A program made the translations under genes and the position numbers. Under the pieces are notes generated by a model. The model was not told where the DNA came from and made no database searches. It worked only from the letters and a program-made list of their open reading frames with translations. From JAVJST01 sp040219295 (GTDB lineage: Bacteria; Pseudomonadota; Alphaproteobacteria; Rhodospirillales; Casp-alpha2): a stretch of DNA of 64,000 nucleotides. Every line of letters starts with the position of its first letter. Position 1 is the first letter of the stretch. Shown here piece after piece: positions 41,969 through 51,240 of the stretch. The DNA lies in NCBI GenBank assembly GCA_040219295.1, contig JAVJST010000002.1, forward strand, positions 62,001-126,000, written 5' to 3'.

Positions 41969-44900
41969 TTAGTTGATCGCACTCAGCGGCGTGGTCGCAA
42001 GTCGTTCCTCGTACTCGGCCAGGAAGGTGCCGAAGGCTTCGGCTTCGCGCACCCGGTCTGCGACTTCGGCAACATTGAGCACACCAAATCGCTCAGGCGT
42101 CGCGATCAGCTCGAACGCCTCGTCGAGCTTGGTCTCCGCCATGGCCGGCCCATAGTCGCGATTGAGCCGCGCAATCGCACGGTCGTTACCGCTCAGGGTC
42201 AACGCAATCGCGTAGTTCAGAACGTACATGGCCTGCTCGTCATCGAGCGTCTGCCCCGGCGTTATGCCGGCGTGATCGATCAGGTTCCGAAGCGATTTGC
42301 TGGCATCAAGCCAGTTGCCCCGTGCCCAATGGGACTCGGCGCGCAGCTGGTCGGCCGCCAGGCCTTCGTCGTCCTCGATCAGGGACAGGGCCTCGGCATC
42401 GCGGTCCATGCCGATGAGCGCGCGGGCCCGCAGGAAACGCCGTTCCTGGGCGATTTCATCGGCCACGTCGCCGCCCTCCGAGGCATCAAGCGCGGCGATT
42501 GCCTCCTCGTAGGATCCGCCGAGCATATGAATCAGCGCCAGGCGGTTCCCGACGCGCACCTTCTCGGCGCCCGACAGCCTGAACTCGATCTGCGCTTCCA
42601 GGAGTTCCGCCGCCGAGTCGAGAAGATCGACACTCGCCATCCTGTCGGCAAGATTCTGGATCATCCTGTCTCCAAGCTGGCCGGCCGGCGTCAGTTCCTT
42701 GAACTCCTCGTAGATCGCGATTGCCGACACCGGCGGAATCCGGTCGGCGAGACCCTCGAGGAACAACGCATTGAAGGCCTCCACCATGGTCTCGGTGACC
42801 TTCGGCGCGTCCGGATGTTCGCGGAAGTAGGTCGCCGCCTGACGCAGCGTCGACAGGCCGTCGCGAAAATGACCCGCCCGGAGATAGAGATTGCCGAGGT
42901 GGCGCAGCAGATTGAACTCGAACTCGCCACCGCGCCAGTTGTAGCGCAGCGTTTCAAGCGCCTCCGCAGCGCCAAGCGGCGACATGCGGTCGAGTTCCAG
43001 CATCATCTCGACGCGCTCGATCACGGCTTGGGCGTGGCTCGGGCCCGGCGGCCCCGCGGCGACCTGTTCAAAGCGTCCAATCGCAATCTCCGTCTCGCCG
43101 TTGATCCTGGCGGCACGACCGGAGAGAAGCATCGCCCAGTTCTGTTGCTCCGGCGTCAGGGTTTCGGCATTCAGCGTCTCGAGCATCGCCTCGGCCTTGA
43201 TCGCGTCACCGGCCTGAAGCACGCCCTGAATGGCCCATAACGACATTGGTATCCGCAGGGCCTCCGGGTAGGGCTCGGGAATGCCGGCTGTCGAACGGAT
43301 ACCGCGCAACACGTCACCGGAGAGATTGTTCGAGGCGAAGCCCGCCACCGAACGCCAGAAGTTGCCTTCGTCGTTGATCTGGAACTCCGGTGCATCGAGA
43401 ACGTCGCGGGCCAAGGCCGGGCGACCGAGCAGGAACTCCGACATGGCGACATAGAGCTTGTGGGGAAGTTCGTCACCGGCACCGTCAAGCGTGTCACCGC
43501 GAACCCGGAGGACACCCAGCGCCTCGGCGCCGTAACCGTGCGCCAGGTAGAACTGCGCGAGATCGAGCTGCCGCCTGACCTTCTCCTGCGGCGAACCGGC
43601 GGTGGCGATCTCGCGTTCGAGTGCGCGACGTTTATCGTGCAGAAACTCCGGCTTGACGTTCCGCAGCGGCTCGAAATCGACGAGCCTGGTCAACGGACGG
43701 TCATCATCGACGCCCGTTCGGGCGAGTTCCTCCGGACTGACGGGCGAAATGTGCAGTGTCCGAGTGCTAGTGACCTCGATCCCCTCACGCAGCGGACGAA
43801 TGCGAAGCGTATCGATCCTCGGTTCGATGACCGCACCCTGGCTCGACGGACGGATACGGAACTGCGGATACTGGTAGAGGTGCGTAACACCGTATCCAAG
43901 CGGAATGATCGGCACGACGATGAAATTGTCACCGATCTCAGGATCGGTAACGGCGACCGCGCGTCCGGGCTCGGGAACCGGCAGGAACACGCGGCTGCCG
44001 ACCGGGGAGTCGAGCTGCGGAGTGGCCTGGATAGGGGCCAGTGTCGACAGGCTCTGCTGCTTGAACTCGACAATCCACGTCAGGCCGTCGCGTCTCGCGA
44101 TCGGGTTGATACCGCGTCCCGTGATCATGCGAAGAACGGTCGCGGTCTGGTGCGGCAACTGCACGATGTCGACTAGGTTGGCGCCCGCAGTCGCCCGGAC
44201 AGTGTCGATATCGACCGGCGTGAATTGATCGAACACGAGCCACAGCGCGCCGCCGCGGCGGAACACCGCAGCGCCGACAGGGTCCGTCCAGTCGAATGAC
44301 ATTGCGAAACCCGCTTCACCGTCCTCGCGCGGGCCGACACGAATCGGGACATCACCGGCGGTAGCCGTGCCGGACGTCTGAACCGCCGCCGCAGACGACG
44401 CGGTCTCGACAGCCGTTCCGGTTGAAAGCTCCTGCGGTGCGCCGCCCGTTGTCGCCGCCCCGTCAGCATCGGCAGTCGCCGCTTCCGGCTCGGTCGACTG
44501 GTCCGTGCTTGTTTCCGCAGCAGCCGTATCGGGCGCCTGTTCCTCGGCGATCGCCGCGACCGTCCCGTCGGTCGCTTGACTTGTCGCCAACGTCGATGGC
44601 ACGGCCGGCAATCGTCCGGCTACCGCCCCATCGGACGGGAAGAAGATATCGGCGACCACCTTGGTGCCGGCATTGAAGACATTGATACGCGCACTCTCGG
44701 GCACCGCGAGATCGACTGCGGTGCCACCGCCAACGGCTCGGCTTCGGGCCTCACCGACGAGTTCCGGCGCTGCCTGACCGAGCGCCGAGGTATCGAACCG
44801 AGCCGGCGCGCTAAACGTGATGGTCGAGACTCCGGCCCCTCGGTCGATGTCGTAGGTGACGTCGTTCTCCCAGTCGAACACGACCCGGAGCTTGTCCGCG

Positions 44901-45460
44901 TGCCGCCCCGTCCGGATACCGACCGCCGGTCCGATCACCGCGTTGCCTGCGACCGTCGCGTCAGGTTCAGGCGGCTGCGCCGTAGCGGTTTCTGGTTCTG
45001 GTTCGGACGCAGGCTGTGGCTCAGAAACGGCTGTCGTCTCCGGCTCGGCGGGCGCTGCGGTTTCGGCTTCCGCGGCCTGCGGCGACGGTGTGCCCTGGAG
45101 GTCGAGCACGACGGCTGTCCCGGCGGTGAAATGCGAAAGACTGTAGTTGCCGGGCGCGAGGCGCAGTTCGACCGTCTGCCCGTCCCCGAGAATCCGACTG
45201 TCTCGCAGGTAGGCGCCGATCCCTGCCAACCCCACGTCGAGATCGGTCTCGATTGGTCGGCCGAAACGCACCCGCAGCGTCCCGCCATCGAGGTTGGCTT
45301 CGTAGACGATCGGTGCCGGCCAGTTGAAGACGATCCGCGCCGTACCGGTCTGCGTCGCGGCACGCACCTGGACAGGATCCGCGTTTGCCGGTTGGGTCAT
45401 CAACAGGACGGCAAGACAGGCGGCGCAGAAAATCGAGAGCTTCCGCCTTGCGGCGATCAC
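41969..45460 (-). CDS. Large periplasmic protein with AMIN-like repeats and TPR-like helices
   Basis: 1163 residues, GTG start overlapping the motB stop (GTGA). A signal peptide (RRKLSIFCAACLAVLLMTQPANA) is followed by three beta-rich AMIN-like modules, around residues 30-125, 180-280 and 380-480. Each has a run like ARIVFNWPAPIVYEA, LRVVFDWENDVTYDI or FAMSFDWTDPVGAAV, and Ala/Glu/Thr-rich linkers separate them. From about residue 600 to the end the sequence is helical and TPR-like (QLDLAQFYLAHGYGAEALGVL). It is probably a periplasmic motor or basal-body scaffold linked to the MotB-like proteins encoded just upstream. AMIN domains often bind peptidoglycan. Confidence 0.72.
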   Translation of the reverse strand: MIAARRKLSIFCAACLAVLLMTQPANADPVQVRAATQTGTARIVFNWPAPIVYEANLDGGTLRVRFGRPIETDLDVGLAGIGAYLRDSRILGDGQTVELRLAPGNYSLSHFTAGTAVVLDLQGTPSPQAAEAETAAPAEPETTAVSEPQPASEPEPETATAQPPEPDATVAGNAVIGPAVGIRTGRHADKLRVVFDWENDVTYDIDRGAGVSTITFSAPARFDTSALGQAAPELVGEARSRAVGGGTAVDLAVPESARINVFNAGTKVVADIFFPSDGAVAGRLPAVPSTLATSQATDGTVAAIAEEQAPDTAAAETSTDQSTEPEAATADADGAATTGGAPQELSTGTAVETASSAAAVQTSGTATAGDVPIRVGPREDGEAGFAMSFDWTDPVGAAVFRRGGALWLVFDQFTPVDIDTVRATAGANLVDIVQLPHQTATVLRMITGRGINPIARRDGLTWIVEFKQQSLSTLAPIQATPQLDSPVGSRVFLPVPEPGRAVAVTDPEIGDNFIVVPIIPLGYGVTHLYQYPQFRIRPSSQGAVIEPRIDTLRIRPLREGIEVTSTRTLHISPVSPEELARTGVDDDRPLTRLVDFEPLRNVKPEFLHDKRRALEREIATAGSPQEKVRRQLDLAQFYLAHGYGAEALGVLRVRGDTLDGAGDELPHKLYVAMSEFLLGRPALARDVLDAPEFQINDEGNFWRSVAGFASNNLSGDVLRGIRSTAGIPEPYPEALRIPMSLWAIQGVLQAGDAIKAEAMLETLNAETLTPEQQNWAMLLSGRAARINGETEIAIGRFEQVAAGPPGPSHAQAVIERVEMMLELDRMSPLGAAEALETLRYNWRGGEFEFNLLRHLGNLYLRAGHFRDGLSTLRQAATYFREHPDAPKVTETMVEAFNALFLEGLADRIPPVSAIAIYEEFKELTPAGQLGDRMIQNLADRMASVDLLDSAAELLEAQIEFRLSGAEKVRVGNRLALIHMLGGSYEEAIAALDASEGGDVADEIAQERRFLRARALIGMDRDAEALSLIEDDEGLAADQLRAESHWARGNWLDASKSLRNLIDHAGITPGQTLDDEQAMYVLNYAIALTLSGNDRAIARLNRDYGPAMAETKLDEAFELIATPERFGVLNVAEVADRVREAEAFGTFLAEYEERLATTPLSAIN

Positions 45461-46224
45461 GGACTTCTCCTCCCGATATTGGGATGAATGATCAGGTCAA
45501 TCCTGTTGGCCAGACGCTCACGCTCGGCCGAATCGAGGTTCTGAAGCGTATTATAACGGCTGTCCGCATATCCCACGGCATCGATTTCCTGCAAGACCCC
45601 GGATTTCCGTAGCAACGCACCCACGGCGGATGCCCGGGCAATGGACAACTCCCAATTTGACATCATCCCGCCGTCCGCCGGACGGGTTGAGTCCGTGTGG
45701 ACCTCGACGACGAGCTTGTTCTCGATGTTGCGTACCACGCCACTAATCTGGAACACGGCAAGCTGCGCCGCGTCTGTCATTGCCGTGCGGCCCGGTTCAA
45801 AGAACCGCTCGGCCGGGATGGAAATGATCAGCCTGTCGTTGTACTCGAACATCAGACTCCGGCTCAGAAGTTCGTCGCCGGACAGGACTTCCTCCAGCAC
45901 GCCCGCCAGATACTCAAGGCTGGTCCCGGCCTCGAATACGATGCTGGCGATGTTGTATGGTCCGGTGACCGGTTCCGGCTCCTCTATCGGCTTTGGATCA
46001 AGCGTTCTCGACAACGTGTCCGTCACGTCCTTCCATGCGTCGATCTTCACGTTCGACATGGCGAACAACATCACGAAGAACGTCAGCATCAGCGAGATCA
46101 GGTCCGAGAACGTGATCATCCAGGCCTTGCTGACGCTGTCGCTGTGGGCCTGCACGTCCTCCAGCACGGGTCCCTTGGCGATCTCCCGCGAACGCTCGGC
46201 GAAACCGGATACGGGGAGTCTCAT
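45457..46224 (-). CDS. motB: Flagellar motor protein MotB (OmpA-domain stator subunit)
   Basis: 255 residues. One membrane helix, AWMITFSDLISLMLTFFVMLF, contains Asp41 at the position of the proton-carrying MotB aspartate. The OmpA-like peptidoglycan-binding domain covers about residues 130-250 (VVEVHTDSTRPADGGMMSNWELSIARAS). It should anchor the stator to the cell wall. No MotA gene is in the window. It overlaps the MotB-like gene before it by four bases (ATGA). Confidence 0.85.
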   Translation of the reverse strand: MRLPVSGFAERSREIAKGPVLEDVQAHSDSVSKAWMITFSDLISLMLTFFVMLFAMSNVKIDAWKDVTDTLSRTLDPKPIEEPEPVTGPYNIASIVFEAGTSLEYLAGVLEEVLSGDELLSRSLMFEYNDRLIISIPAERFFEPGRTAMTDAAQLAVFQISGVVRNIENKLVVEVHTDSTRPADGGMMSNWELSIARASAVGALLRKSGVLQEIDAVGYADSRYNTLQNLDSAERERLANRIDLIIHPNIGRRSP

Positions 46225-46970
46225 TGGCGCCCCTCCGCTGCCGGCTCGCTGCCGACGTCGGGGACCACGGCCGGCGCCTGATACTCCAGCCTTACTGCAC
46301 GGTCGTAGTCGGCAATCAGTTCGTCTTCGAGGCGGATCTTGAAGTCGAACCGCAGCGCGCCCGGATCACCGGCGTAAATTCCGCCGCTGACGGTTTCCGG
46401 CGGCGCGCCGCGTTCGATCAGCAGTCGGGTGATGGCGCCGACGCGCTCAAGTGCCGTTCGCGCGACACCGTCGACAACCCCGGCCGAAGGGTCCTTCACG
46501 GCGGCCATGATCACGATCTGGAACCGAACACCCGGCGGATTCCGGTTCAGGGACGCGACGACGCGGTCGATCATCGGCAGGCGCGCGACACGCAGGTCAA
46601 GAGACGGCGTTTCGAATAGTTCGCGTGCCAGAAGATCGACCCGCATGTCGCGGCCCGGCGTCACGATACTGACCTTCTCCACGCTGACCGCCGTGGTGAA
46701 GACTTCCGTCATCTCTGCCTGGAATGCGTCGGGCTCAAGAACGTCTCCGTGTTTCGAAACGAACTGAGTCGGTTCCGTCGTCGGCTGCATCAGCTCAGCA
46801 AATGCCGACGACAGGCTGTCCATGACCTGCTTCGACTTAGTGTCCTCGATGGTCGAGATACTGACGAGCATAATGAAGAAAGCGAGAATCAGCAGGAACA
46901 ACCCGAGGAACAGCGAAACGGAGCTGCTTCCCCCCGTCTTGATCAGGTGTTCGGGATAATTGCCGTCCAT
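46221..46970 (-). CDS. MotB-like protein lacking the stator aspartate
   Basis: 249 residues with the same layout as MotB: a short cytoplasmic N-terminus, one helix (SVSLFLGLFLLILAFFIMLVSIS) and a periplasmic OmpA-like domain (around residues 120-240). The helix has no Asp, so it cannot carry protons as MotB does. The peptidoglycan-binding motif is also poorly conserved. It is likely a companion of the MotB encoded by the next gene, perhaps structural or regulatory. It begins 15 bases after the cheZ stop. Confidence 0.75.
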   Translation of the reverse strand: MDGNYPEHLIKTGGSSSVSLFLGLFLLILAFFIMLVSISTIEDTKSKQVMDSLSSAFAELMQPTTEPTQFVSKHGDVLEPDAFQAEMTEVFTTAVSVEKVSIVTPGRDMRVDLLARELFETPSLDLRVARLPMIDRVVASLNRNPPGVRFQIVIMAAVKDPSAGVVDGVARTALERVGAITRLLIERGAPPETVSGGIYAGDPGALRFDFKIRLEDELIADYDRAVRLEYQAPAVVPDVGSEPAAEGRQ

Positions 46971-46985
46971 GGAAGCAGAAACCCT

Positions 46986-47633
46986 TTAGTCGAAACTTGC
47001 CAGCAGCGCGTCGATCTCTTCCTGGGTGTTTGCTTCTGTTTTCAGTTGCGGACCGTTCAGCAGATCCTCGTCGCTGACGGCGCCGTCCTTGTCATTCTCC
47101 TGCTTGGGCTGACTCGCCTTGATCCGCTCGATCTCGTGGCCGAACGCGTCGACGAGGCGATGAACCTTCTCGTCGATTCCCTGCAATGCCGTGACCACCT
47201 TGGTGATCCGCTGGCCGGTGATGTCCTGGAAACCGCAGGCCTCGAAAATGGCCGTAGTCTGGTCAATCAGTCTCTCGGACTGCTCCGGATCGAGATCGGC
47301 GGCGACCTTCTCGATCGCTTCGGCCGCGTCCATGATCGCGTTGGTCGCCTCGGCCGTTGCGTCGACGATGGCGTCGAGTTCATCCGACGCCGTCGGAATA
47401 TACTCGTCGGTGACTTCGTCGGGCCTGAGCGCGGCGATATCCTGCTTGGCGTTATCGATGAACTTGGCCAGCGAAGCGAGTTCGGTAAACAGCTGGATGT
47501 CCGTCTGCGTGAGCTCGCCCTGCAGCGAGTTCATCACCTGCTCAACGATCTCGCGAATGTCCTCGCGGCTCAGCGGCTGGGCATCGTCATCCGCTTCGAC
47601 GACTTCGGACTTTGCGGCGGAGAGTTCGGACAT
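46986..47633 (-). CDS. cheZ: CheZ-type CheY-phosphate phosphatase (motor-operon copy)
   Basis: 215 residues. FEACGFQDITGQRITKV carries the CheZ catalytic Asp and Gln, in a long helical hairpin (residues about 40-150). The C-terminus TQEEIDALLASFD is a CheY-binding-type peptide. It shares the central motif and the acidic tail with the protein at 7824-8360 but has a longer N-terminus. It lies 13 bases after cheY, so phosphatase and target are made together. An in-frame extension upstream of 47633 reads into cheY and is unlikely to be used. Confidence 0.87.
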   Translation of the reverse strand: MSELSAAKSEVVEADDDAQPLSREDIREIVEQVMNSLQGELTQTDIQLFTELASLAKFIDNAKQDIAALRPDEVTDEYIPTASDELDAIVDATAEATNAIMDAAEAIEKVAADLDPEQSERLIDQTTAIFEACGFQDITGQRITKVVTALQGIDEKVHRLVDAFGHEIERIKASQPKQENDKDGAVSDEDLLNGPQLKTEANTQEEIDALLASFD

Positions 47634-47646
47634 TGCCGTATCCCCG

Positions 47647-48033
47647 TCAGAACGGTCCCAGGACGCTGACCAACTTGGTCTTGAGGGTCTCGGCATTGAA
47701 CGGCTTGACGATATAGTTCGAAACGCCGGCCTGCTTGGCTGCGATGACATTCTCCGACTTACTTTCCGCCGTGATCATCACGAACGGAAGATGCTTGAGG
47801 GAGTCATCGGCGCGGACCTTGCGCAACAAGTCGATGCCGGTCATCGGTTCCATGTTCCAGTCTGAAATCACCAGACCAAAACTGTCCTGCCTCAGCAGGT
47901 CGAGCGCCATCGAGCCGTCGGTGGCTTCTTCGATGTTGTTGAAATTCAACTGCTTGAGAAGATTTCGCAGAATTCTAAGCATGGTCTTGTAATCGTCCAC
48001 GATCAAGACCTTCATGTTCATGTCAACGGCCAT
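47647..48033 (-). CDS. cheY: Chemotaxis response regulator CheY
   Basis: 128 residues, one receiver domain. The acidic pocket is VLIVDDYKTM, the phosphorylated Asp is in LVISDWNMEPMTG, Thr in VMITAES, and Lys in NYIVKPFNAETL. With no output domain, it should bind FliM when phosphorylated. It lies in the fliL-fliM operon beside cheZ. Confidence 0.95.
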   Translation of the reverse strand: MAVDMNMKVLIVDDYKTMLRILRNLLKQLNFNNIEEATDGSMALDLLRQDSFGLVISDWNMEPMTGIDLLRKVRADDSLKHLPFVMITAESKSENVIAAKQAGVSNYIVKPFNAETLKTKLVSVLGPF

Positions 48034-48146
48034 GGTTCGTCCTGTTATCCGTCAAGAGGGATCGCTAAAAAACAACATATCCGCGATACTACGTACATAC
48101 TAGAACAAATATCTGATATGTCATTGCTTTTTTATCTACTTTTACA

Positions 48147-48905
48147 TCACCCATCCGCCCCAGCGATATCTGGTAGCTCACGAAGACGCGAGAGTTCAAC
48201 CGTAATGTCCCTGGCGCGGTTGGCGTTCATATTGGCCATGATGTCGGCGAGTTTGCGTTCCTTCATGCGTTCCGCGACCAGCAGCAGCGTGTCCATGTCA
48301 AGATCCTCAAAGATCCGCGCGGCGTCCTTCGGTTTCATATTCTCGTATATCCGCACGAGACTCTGGGTCTTCTGTTCCTGCTGATCGTCGTAGGTAACGA
48401 TGAGTTCCTCGATGGTCTCCTGGAACGCACGCAGTTGGCGGATCTTGTTGTCGATCCGGGCCTCCGCCGCGGCGAGCAGACCCATGCGTTGATCGATGTC
48501 GCGCTCGCGCTTTTCGATCTCTGCGCGCCGGTCAGACAGTTGCTGAAGCAGGACGATTTCCTGCTCCGACATCAGTGTCGGATCTTCACTGGCGATACGT
48601 TCCGCTTCCTCGGCGATGTTGCTGCTCGAAAACGCAAACGGGTCGACGTCGAGCGGATCGATAAGACCGGGAGTCTCCTCGACCGGGACGGTACCATCGG
48701 CAGCCGGCTGTTCCTCGAAGCTCGGTGTCAGCGATTGCGGTTCCTGCTGATCGGCGATCTGCGCCGAAGCCTGAGAGATCTCCAGCGTGCTCTCGGCGAG
48801 TCCCTCGACCCCCTCCCAGATGTCCGAGACCTTGATGGTCAGCATCAGAGTCGCGGCGAATATCGTCACGGGGAGGAACCGGATGCGGGACAACATTGAC
48901 ATCAT
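48147..48905 (-). CDS. MotE-like flagellar protein with MgtE N-like domain
   Basis: 252 residues. A signal anchor (FLPVTIFAATLMLTIKVSDIW) is followed by a disordered segment to about residue 100. A long coiled coil (SEQEIVLLQQLSDRRAEIEKRERDI) leads to a C-terminal domain, YENMKPKDAARIFEDLDMDTLLLVAERMKERKLADIM, resembling the MgtE N-terminal and FliG fold. Proteins of this type are annotated MotE and are thought to help periplasmic motor proteins in rhizobia. It is probably a periplasmic or membrane-anchored motor assembly factor. Confidence 0.8.
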   Translation of the reverse strand: MMSMLSRIRFLPVTIFAATLMLTIKVSDIWEGVEGLAESTLEISQASAQIADQQEPQSLTPSFEEQPAADGTVPVEETPGLIDPLDVDPFAFSSSNIAEEAERIASEDPTLMSEQEIVLLQQLSDRRAEIEKRERDIDQRMGLLAAAEARIDNKIRQLRAFQETIEELIVTYDDQQEQKTQSLVRIYENMKPKDAARIFEDLDMDTLLLVAERMKERKLADIMANMNANRARDITVELSRLRELPDIAGADG

Positions 48906-48927
48906 CTGATCATTTCCTCACGCGGCG

Positions 48928-49386
48928 TTATCCGGCAGACCGCAACGCCCGCAACAGGGCCTGCTCCGCCTCCGACTGACCGCCGTCAACTTCCGTCTCG
49001 CGCGCCGACGTTTGCGACACCGTTGCCGCACTCGGCGCATCGGCACTTGTGCTCAGTGGCGTGATGCCGACCTTGTCGCGGGCGGCGCGGACCAACTCCT
49101 CCAGACGATCGGCACTCTTCTCGCCGCGGTCGAGCAGATAGGCGAGGTCGTCGCGCAGCGACTGCGCGGTATCGAGCTGACGCTGCAGGGCCTCGTTCGT
49201 ACTCTTGAGGTGCGTGATGCTGTCGTTGGCGCGAGCGGTCGACTGCGCGAAATCGTTGGCGATCTTCTCGAGCTTGGCGCGGTCGCGGCGCATGGCCGTC
49301 AGGCGACGATTCAGTCCCACCGCATAGATGATGGTGACAACGAGCAGGATCGCGACGACCACGTCGATGATCAATGCATACGGCAC
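48928..49386 (-). CDS. Flagellar-operon protein, DUF6468-like
   Basis: 152 residues. One N-terminal membrane helix (ALIIDVVVAILLVVTIIYAV) is followed by a coiled coil of about 75 residues (KLEKIANDFAQSTARANDSI onward) and a disordered tail. It resembles the small DUF6468 proteins found beside fliM and motE in Rhodospirillales. The function is unknown, but the topology is that of a membrane-anchored spacer. The gene lies between fliM and the MotE-like gene. Confidence 0.7.
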   Translation of the reverse strand: MPYALIIDVVVAILLVVTIIYAVGLNRRLTAMRRDRAKLEKIANDFAQSTARANDSITHLKSTNEALQRQLDTAQSLRDDLAYLLDRGEKSADRLEELVRAARDKVGITPLSTSADAPSAATVSQTSARETEVDGGQSEAEQALLRALRSAG

Positions 49387-49450
49387 GGCGATGGGTCTCC
49401 TCCGTTACAACAGCCGCTTTCGGCGTCTATGCGGCCTATGCCTCTCCCAC

Positions 49451-50590
49451 TCAAGATCTGGGCGGTTTGTCGATCCGATTGTTGATGCGAATGGCGATGC
49501 CGTCGCCCTTGCGCCCCATCTTTCCAGTATACATCGGAATGTCGCCGCATTGCAGTTGCACCTGCGAATTCTGCGTTGCGTTCAACATCAAACGCGAACC
49601 GACTTTCAACTCGAAAACATCGTAGAGCGGCATGACCTGCTCGTCGACAACGGCCCGGAGATCGACCTCCGTCAGCCAGAGCTCCTCAGCGAGGTGGGTT
49701 TCCCAGATCGAGTCGCGGCCGAACTTCTCGCCCATGAACATCTGCAGCAGCAGTTCGCGGACCGGTTCAAGCGTGGCGTACGGCAGCAGGAGCTCAAGGC
49801 GCCCGCCGCGATCTTCCATATCGATTCTGAGACGCGCGACGATTGCGGCGTTCGACGGTCGCGAGATAGTGGCGAACCGCGGGTTGGTCTCAAGTCGGTC
49901 GAACCGCATGGTGACCGGGCTAAGCGGCTCAAACGCCGCCGACAGATCCTGCAACATGACGTGGATCATGCGCTCGACGAGGGACCGTTCGATGGTCGTG
50001 TAAGGCCGGCCCTCAATACGCATCGCCGCAGTGCCGCGGCGACCGCCGAGCAACACGTCGACGATCGAATAGATCAGCGACGAGTCGACGGTGATCAGGC
50101 CGAAGTTGTCCCATTCCTCGGCCTTGAACACGCTCAGCATGGCCGGCAACGGGATCGAGTTCAGGTAATCCCCAAACCGGATTGAGGCGATGTTGTCGAG
50201 CGATACCTCGACGTTGTCCGATGTGAAGTTTCGCAGCGAAGTCGACATCAGCCGGACGAGCCGGTCGAAGACGACCTCGAGCATCGGCAGTCGTTCGTAC
50301 GAAACCAGCGCACTGGACAGGATCGCCTGAATGCCGGACCGGTCGTCTCGGCCGTCGTCGTCCTCGTCGAAACCCAGAAGACTGTCGATTTCGTCCTGGT
50401 TGAGGACCCGGGTGGACTCCTGAGGCCCGCCGTCACCTTCGGCGTCCTCGTCGGACATCATGGCTTCCCATTCTGCCGCCAGGTCATCGCCATCGTCGCC
50501 GCCTTCACCGCCGCCGTCATCGTCACCGCCCATCGCGGCCTCCCATTCTGCGGCGAGGGCCTCTTGATCGTCTTCGTCGGCTGGCGCCAT
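49451..50590 (-). CDS. fliM: Flagellar motor switch protein FliM
   Basis: 379 residues, longer than the usual 320-340. The CheC-like middle domain (LPMLEVVFDRLVRLMSTSLRNF) and the C-terminal SpoA domain (VQLQCGDIPMYTGKMGRKGD) are intact. The CheY-binding peptide VLNQDEIDSLLGFDED is at about residue 65 rather than at the N-terminus. Ahead of it is an acidic extension with two copies of a LAAEWEAxM motif (near residues 12 and 37). It is part of the C-ring that sets rotation direction. It lies 56 bases after fliL. Confidence 0.95.
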   Translation of the reverse strand: MAPADEDDQEALAAEWEAAMGGDDDGGGEGGDDGDDLAAEWEAMMSDEDAEGDGGPQESTRVLNQDEIDSLLGFDEDDDGRDDRSGIQAILSSALVSYERLPMLEVVFDRLVRLMSTSLRNFTSDNVEVSLDNIASIRFGDYLNSIPLPAMLSVFKAEEWDNFGLITVDSSLIYSIVDVLLGGRRGTAAMRIEGRPYTTIERSLVERMIHVMLQDLSAAFEPLSPVTMRFDRLETNPRFATISRPSNAAIVARLRIDMEDRGGRLELLLPYATLEPVRELLLQMFMGEKFGRDSIWETHLAEELWLTEVDLRAVVDEQVMPLYDVFELKVGSRLMLNATQNSQVQLQCGDIPMYTGKMGRKGDGIAIRINNRIDKPPRS

Positions 50591-50646
50591 GGGTTGTTCT
50601 CCCTACTCCGTCGGAGCGATCGGAGACCGCACCGACGGTTTTCGTC

Positions 50647-51186
50647 CTACTGGATCAGCATCTCGCGAAATAACACGTCGCGGACACGGACAGGCGACGC
50701 TGCCGCGTTCACTCTGGTCAGCAACTCCTCGCGCAGACGGTAGAGTCCGGCCGACCCCTTGAGATCCTCGATCCTGAGTTCGCGCAGATAGACCTGGAAA
50801 CTGTCGACAATTCTCGGCATCACTTGCTCGACTTGGGGTATCGCCTCTTCGCTCTCGATTTCGATACTGATCCTGATCTTCAGGAACTGCTGCGTCCGGC
50901 CCGCGGTATTCAAGTTCACCAGCATCTCCGGCAGCTCGTAGAACACGCCGCCTTCAAATGCGATCGGCCCGTCCTGCTGCGTTTCCTCCTGGGGCCCCAG
51001 GATCGCCTCGACCAGCGGATCGGCAAGCCCCGTAAAGTACGCGGCGGCCGCGGCGCCGATCACCAGCAGCAACAAGATTGCGACGATGATCAGAAGTTTC
51101 TTCTTCCCGCCACCGCCGCCGGACCCCTCCTCGTCGGAGCCTTCCTCGTCATCCGCCTCTTCGATGTCGTCGTCTTCTTCGGCCAT
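50647..51186 (-). CDS. fliL: Flagellar basal body-associated protein FliL
   Basis: 179 residues. An acidic N-terminus (DDIEEADDEEGSDEEGSG) and a membrane helix (KLLIIVAILLLLVIGAAAAAYF) precede the periplasmic FliL domain, with MLVNLNTAGRTQQFLKIRI and the conserved end VRDVLFREMLIQ. It supports stator function. As first gene of the motor operon it has a CtrA box 72-88 bases upstream. Confidence 0.92.
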   Translation of the reverse strand: MAEEDDDIEEADDEEGSDEEGSGGGGGKKKLLIIVAILLLLVIGAAAAAYFTGLADPLVEAILGPQEETQQDGPIAFEGGVFYELPEMLVNLNTAGRTQQFLKIRISIEIESEEAIPQVEQVMPRIVDSFQVYLRELRIEDLKGSAGLYRLREELLTRVNAAASPVRVRDVLFREMLIQ

Positions 51187-51240
51187 GCCTTGCTCCCGGG
51201 CCAGAGGCGTTGAGACCCTGCCGACACCGTCGTCAGGTCA

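Noticed and set aside
41852..43240. 462-codon frame opposite the AMIN/TPR-like gene
   Set aside because: No start context and no recognisable motif; the sense strand is translationally coupled to motB.
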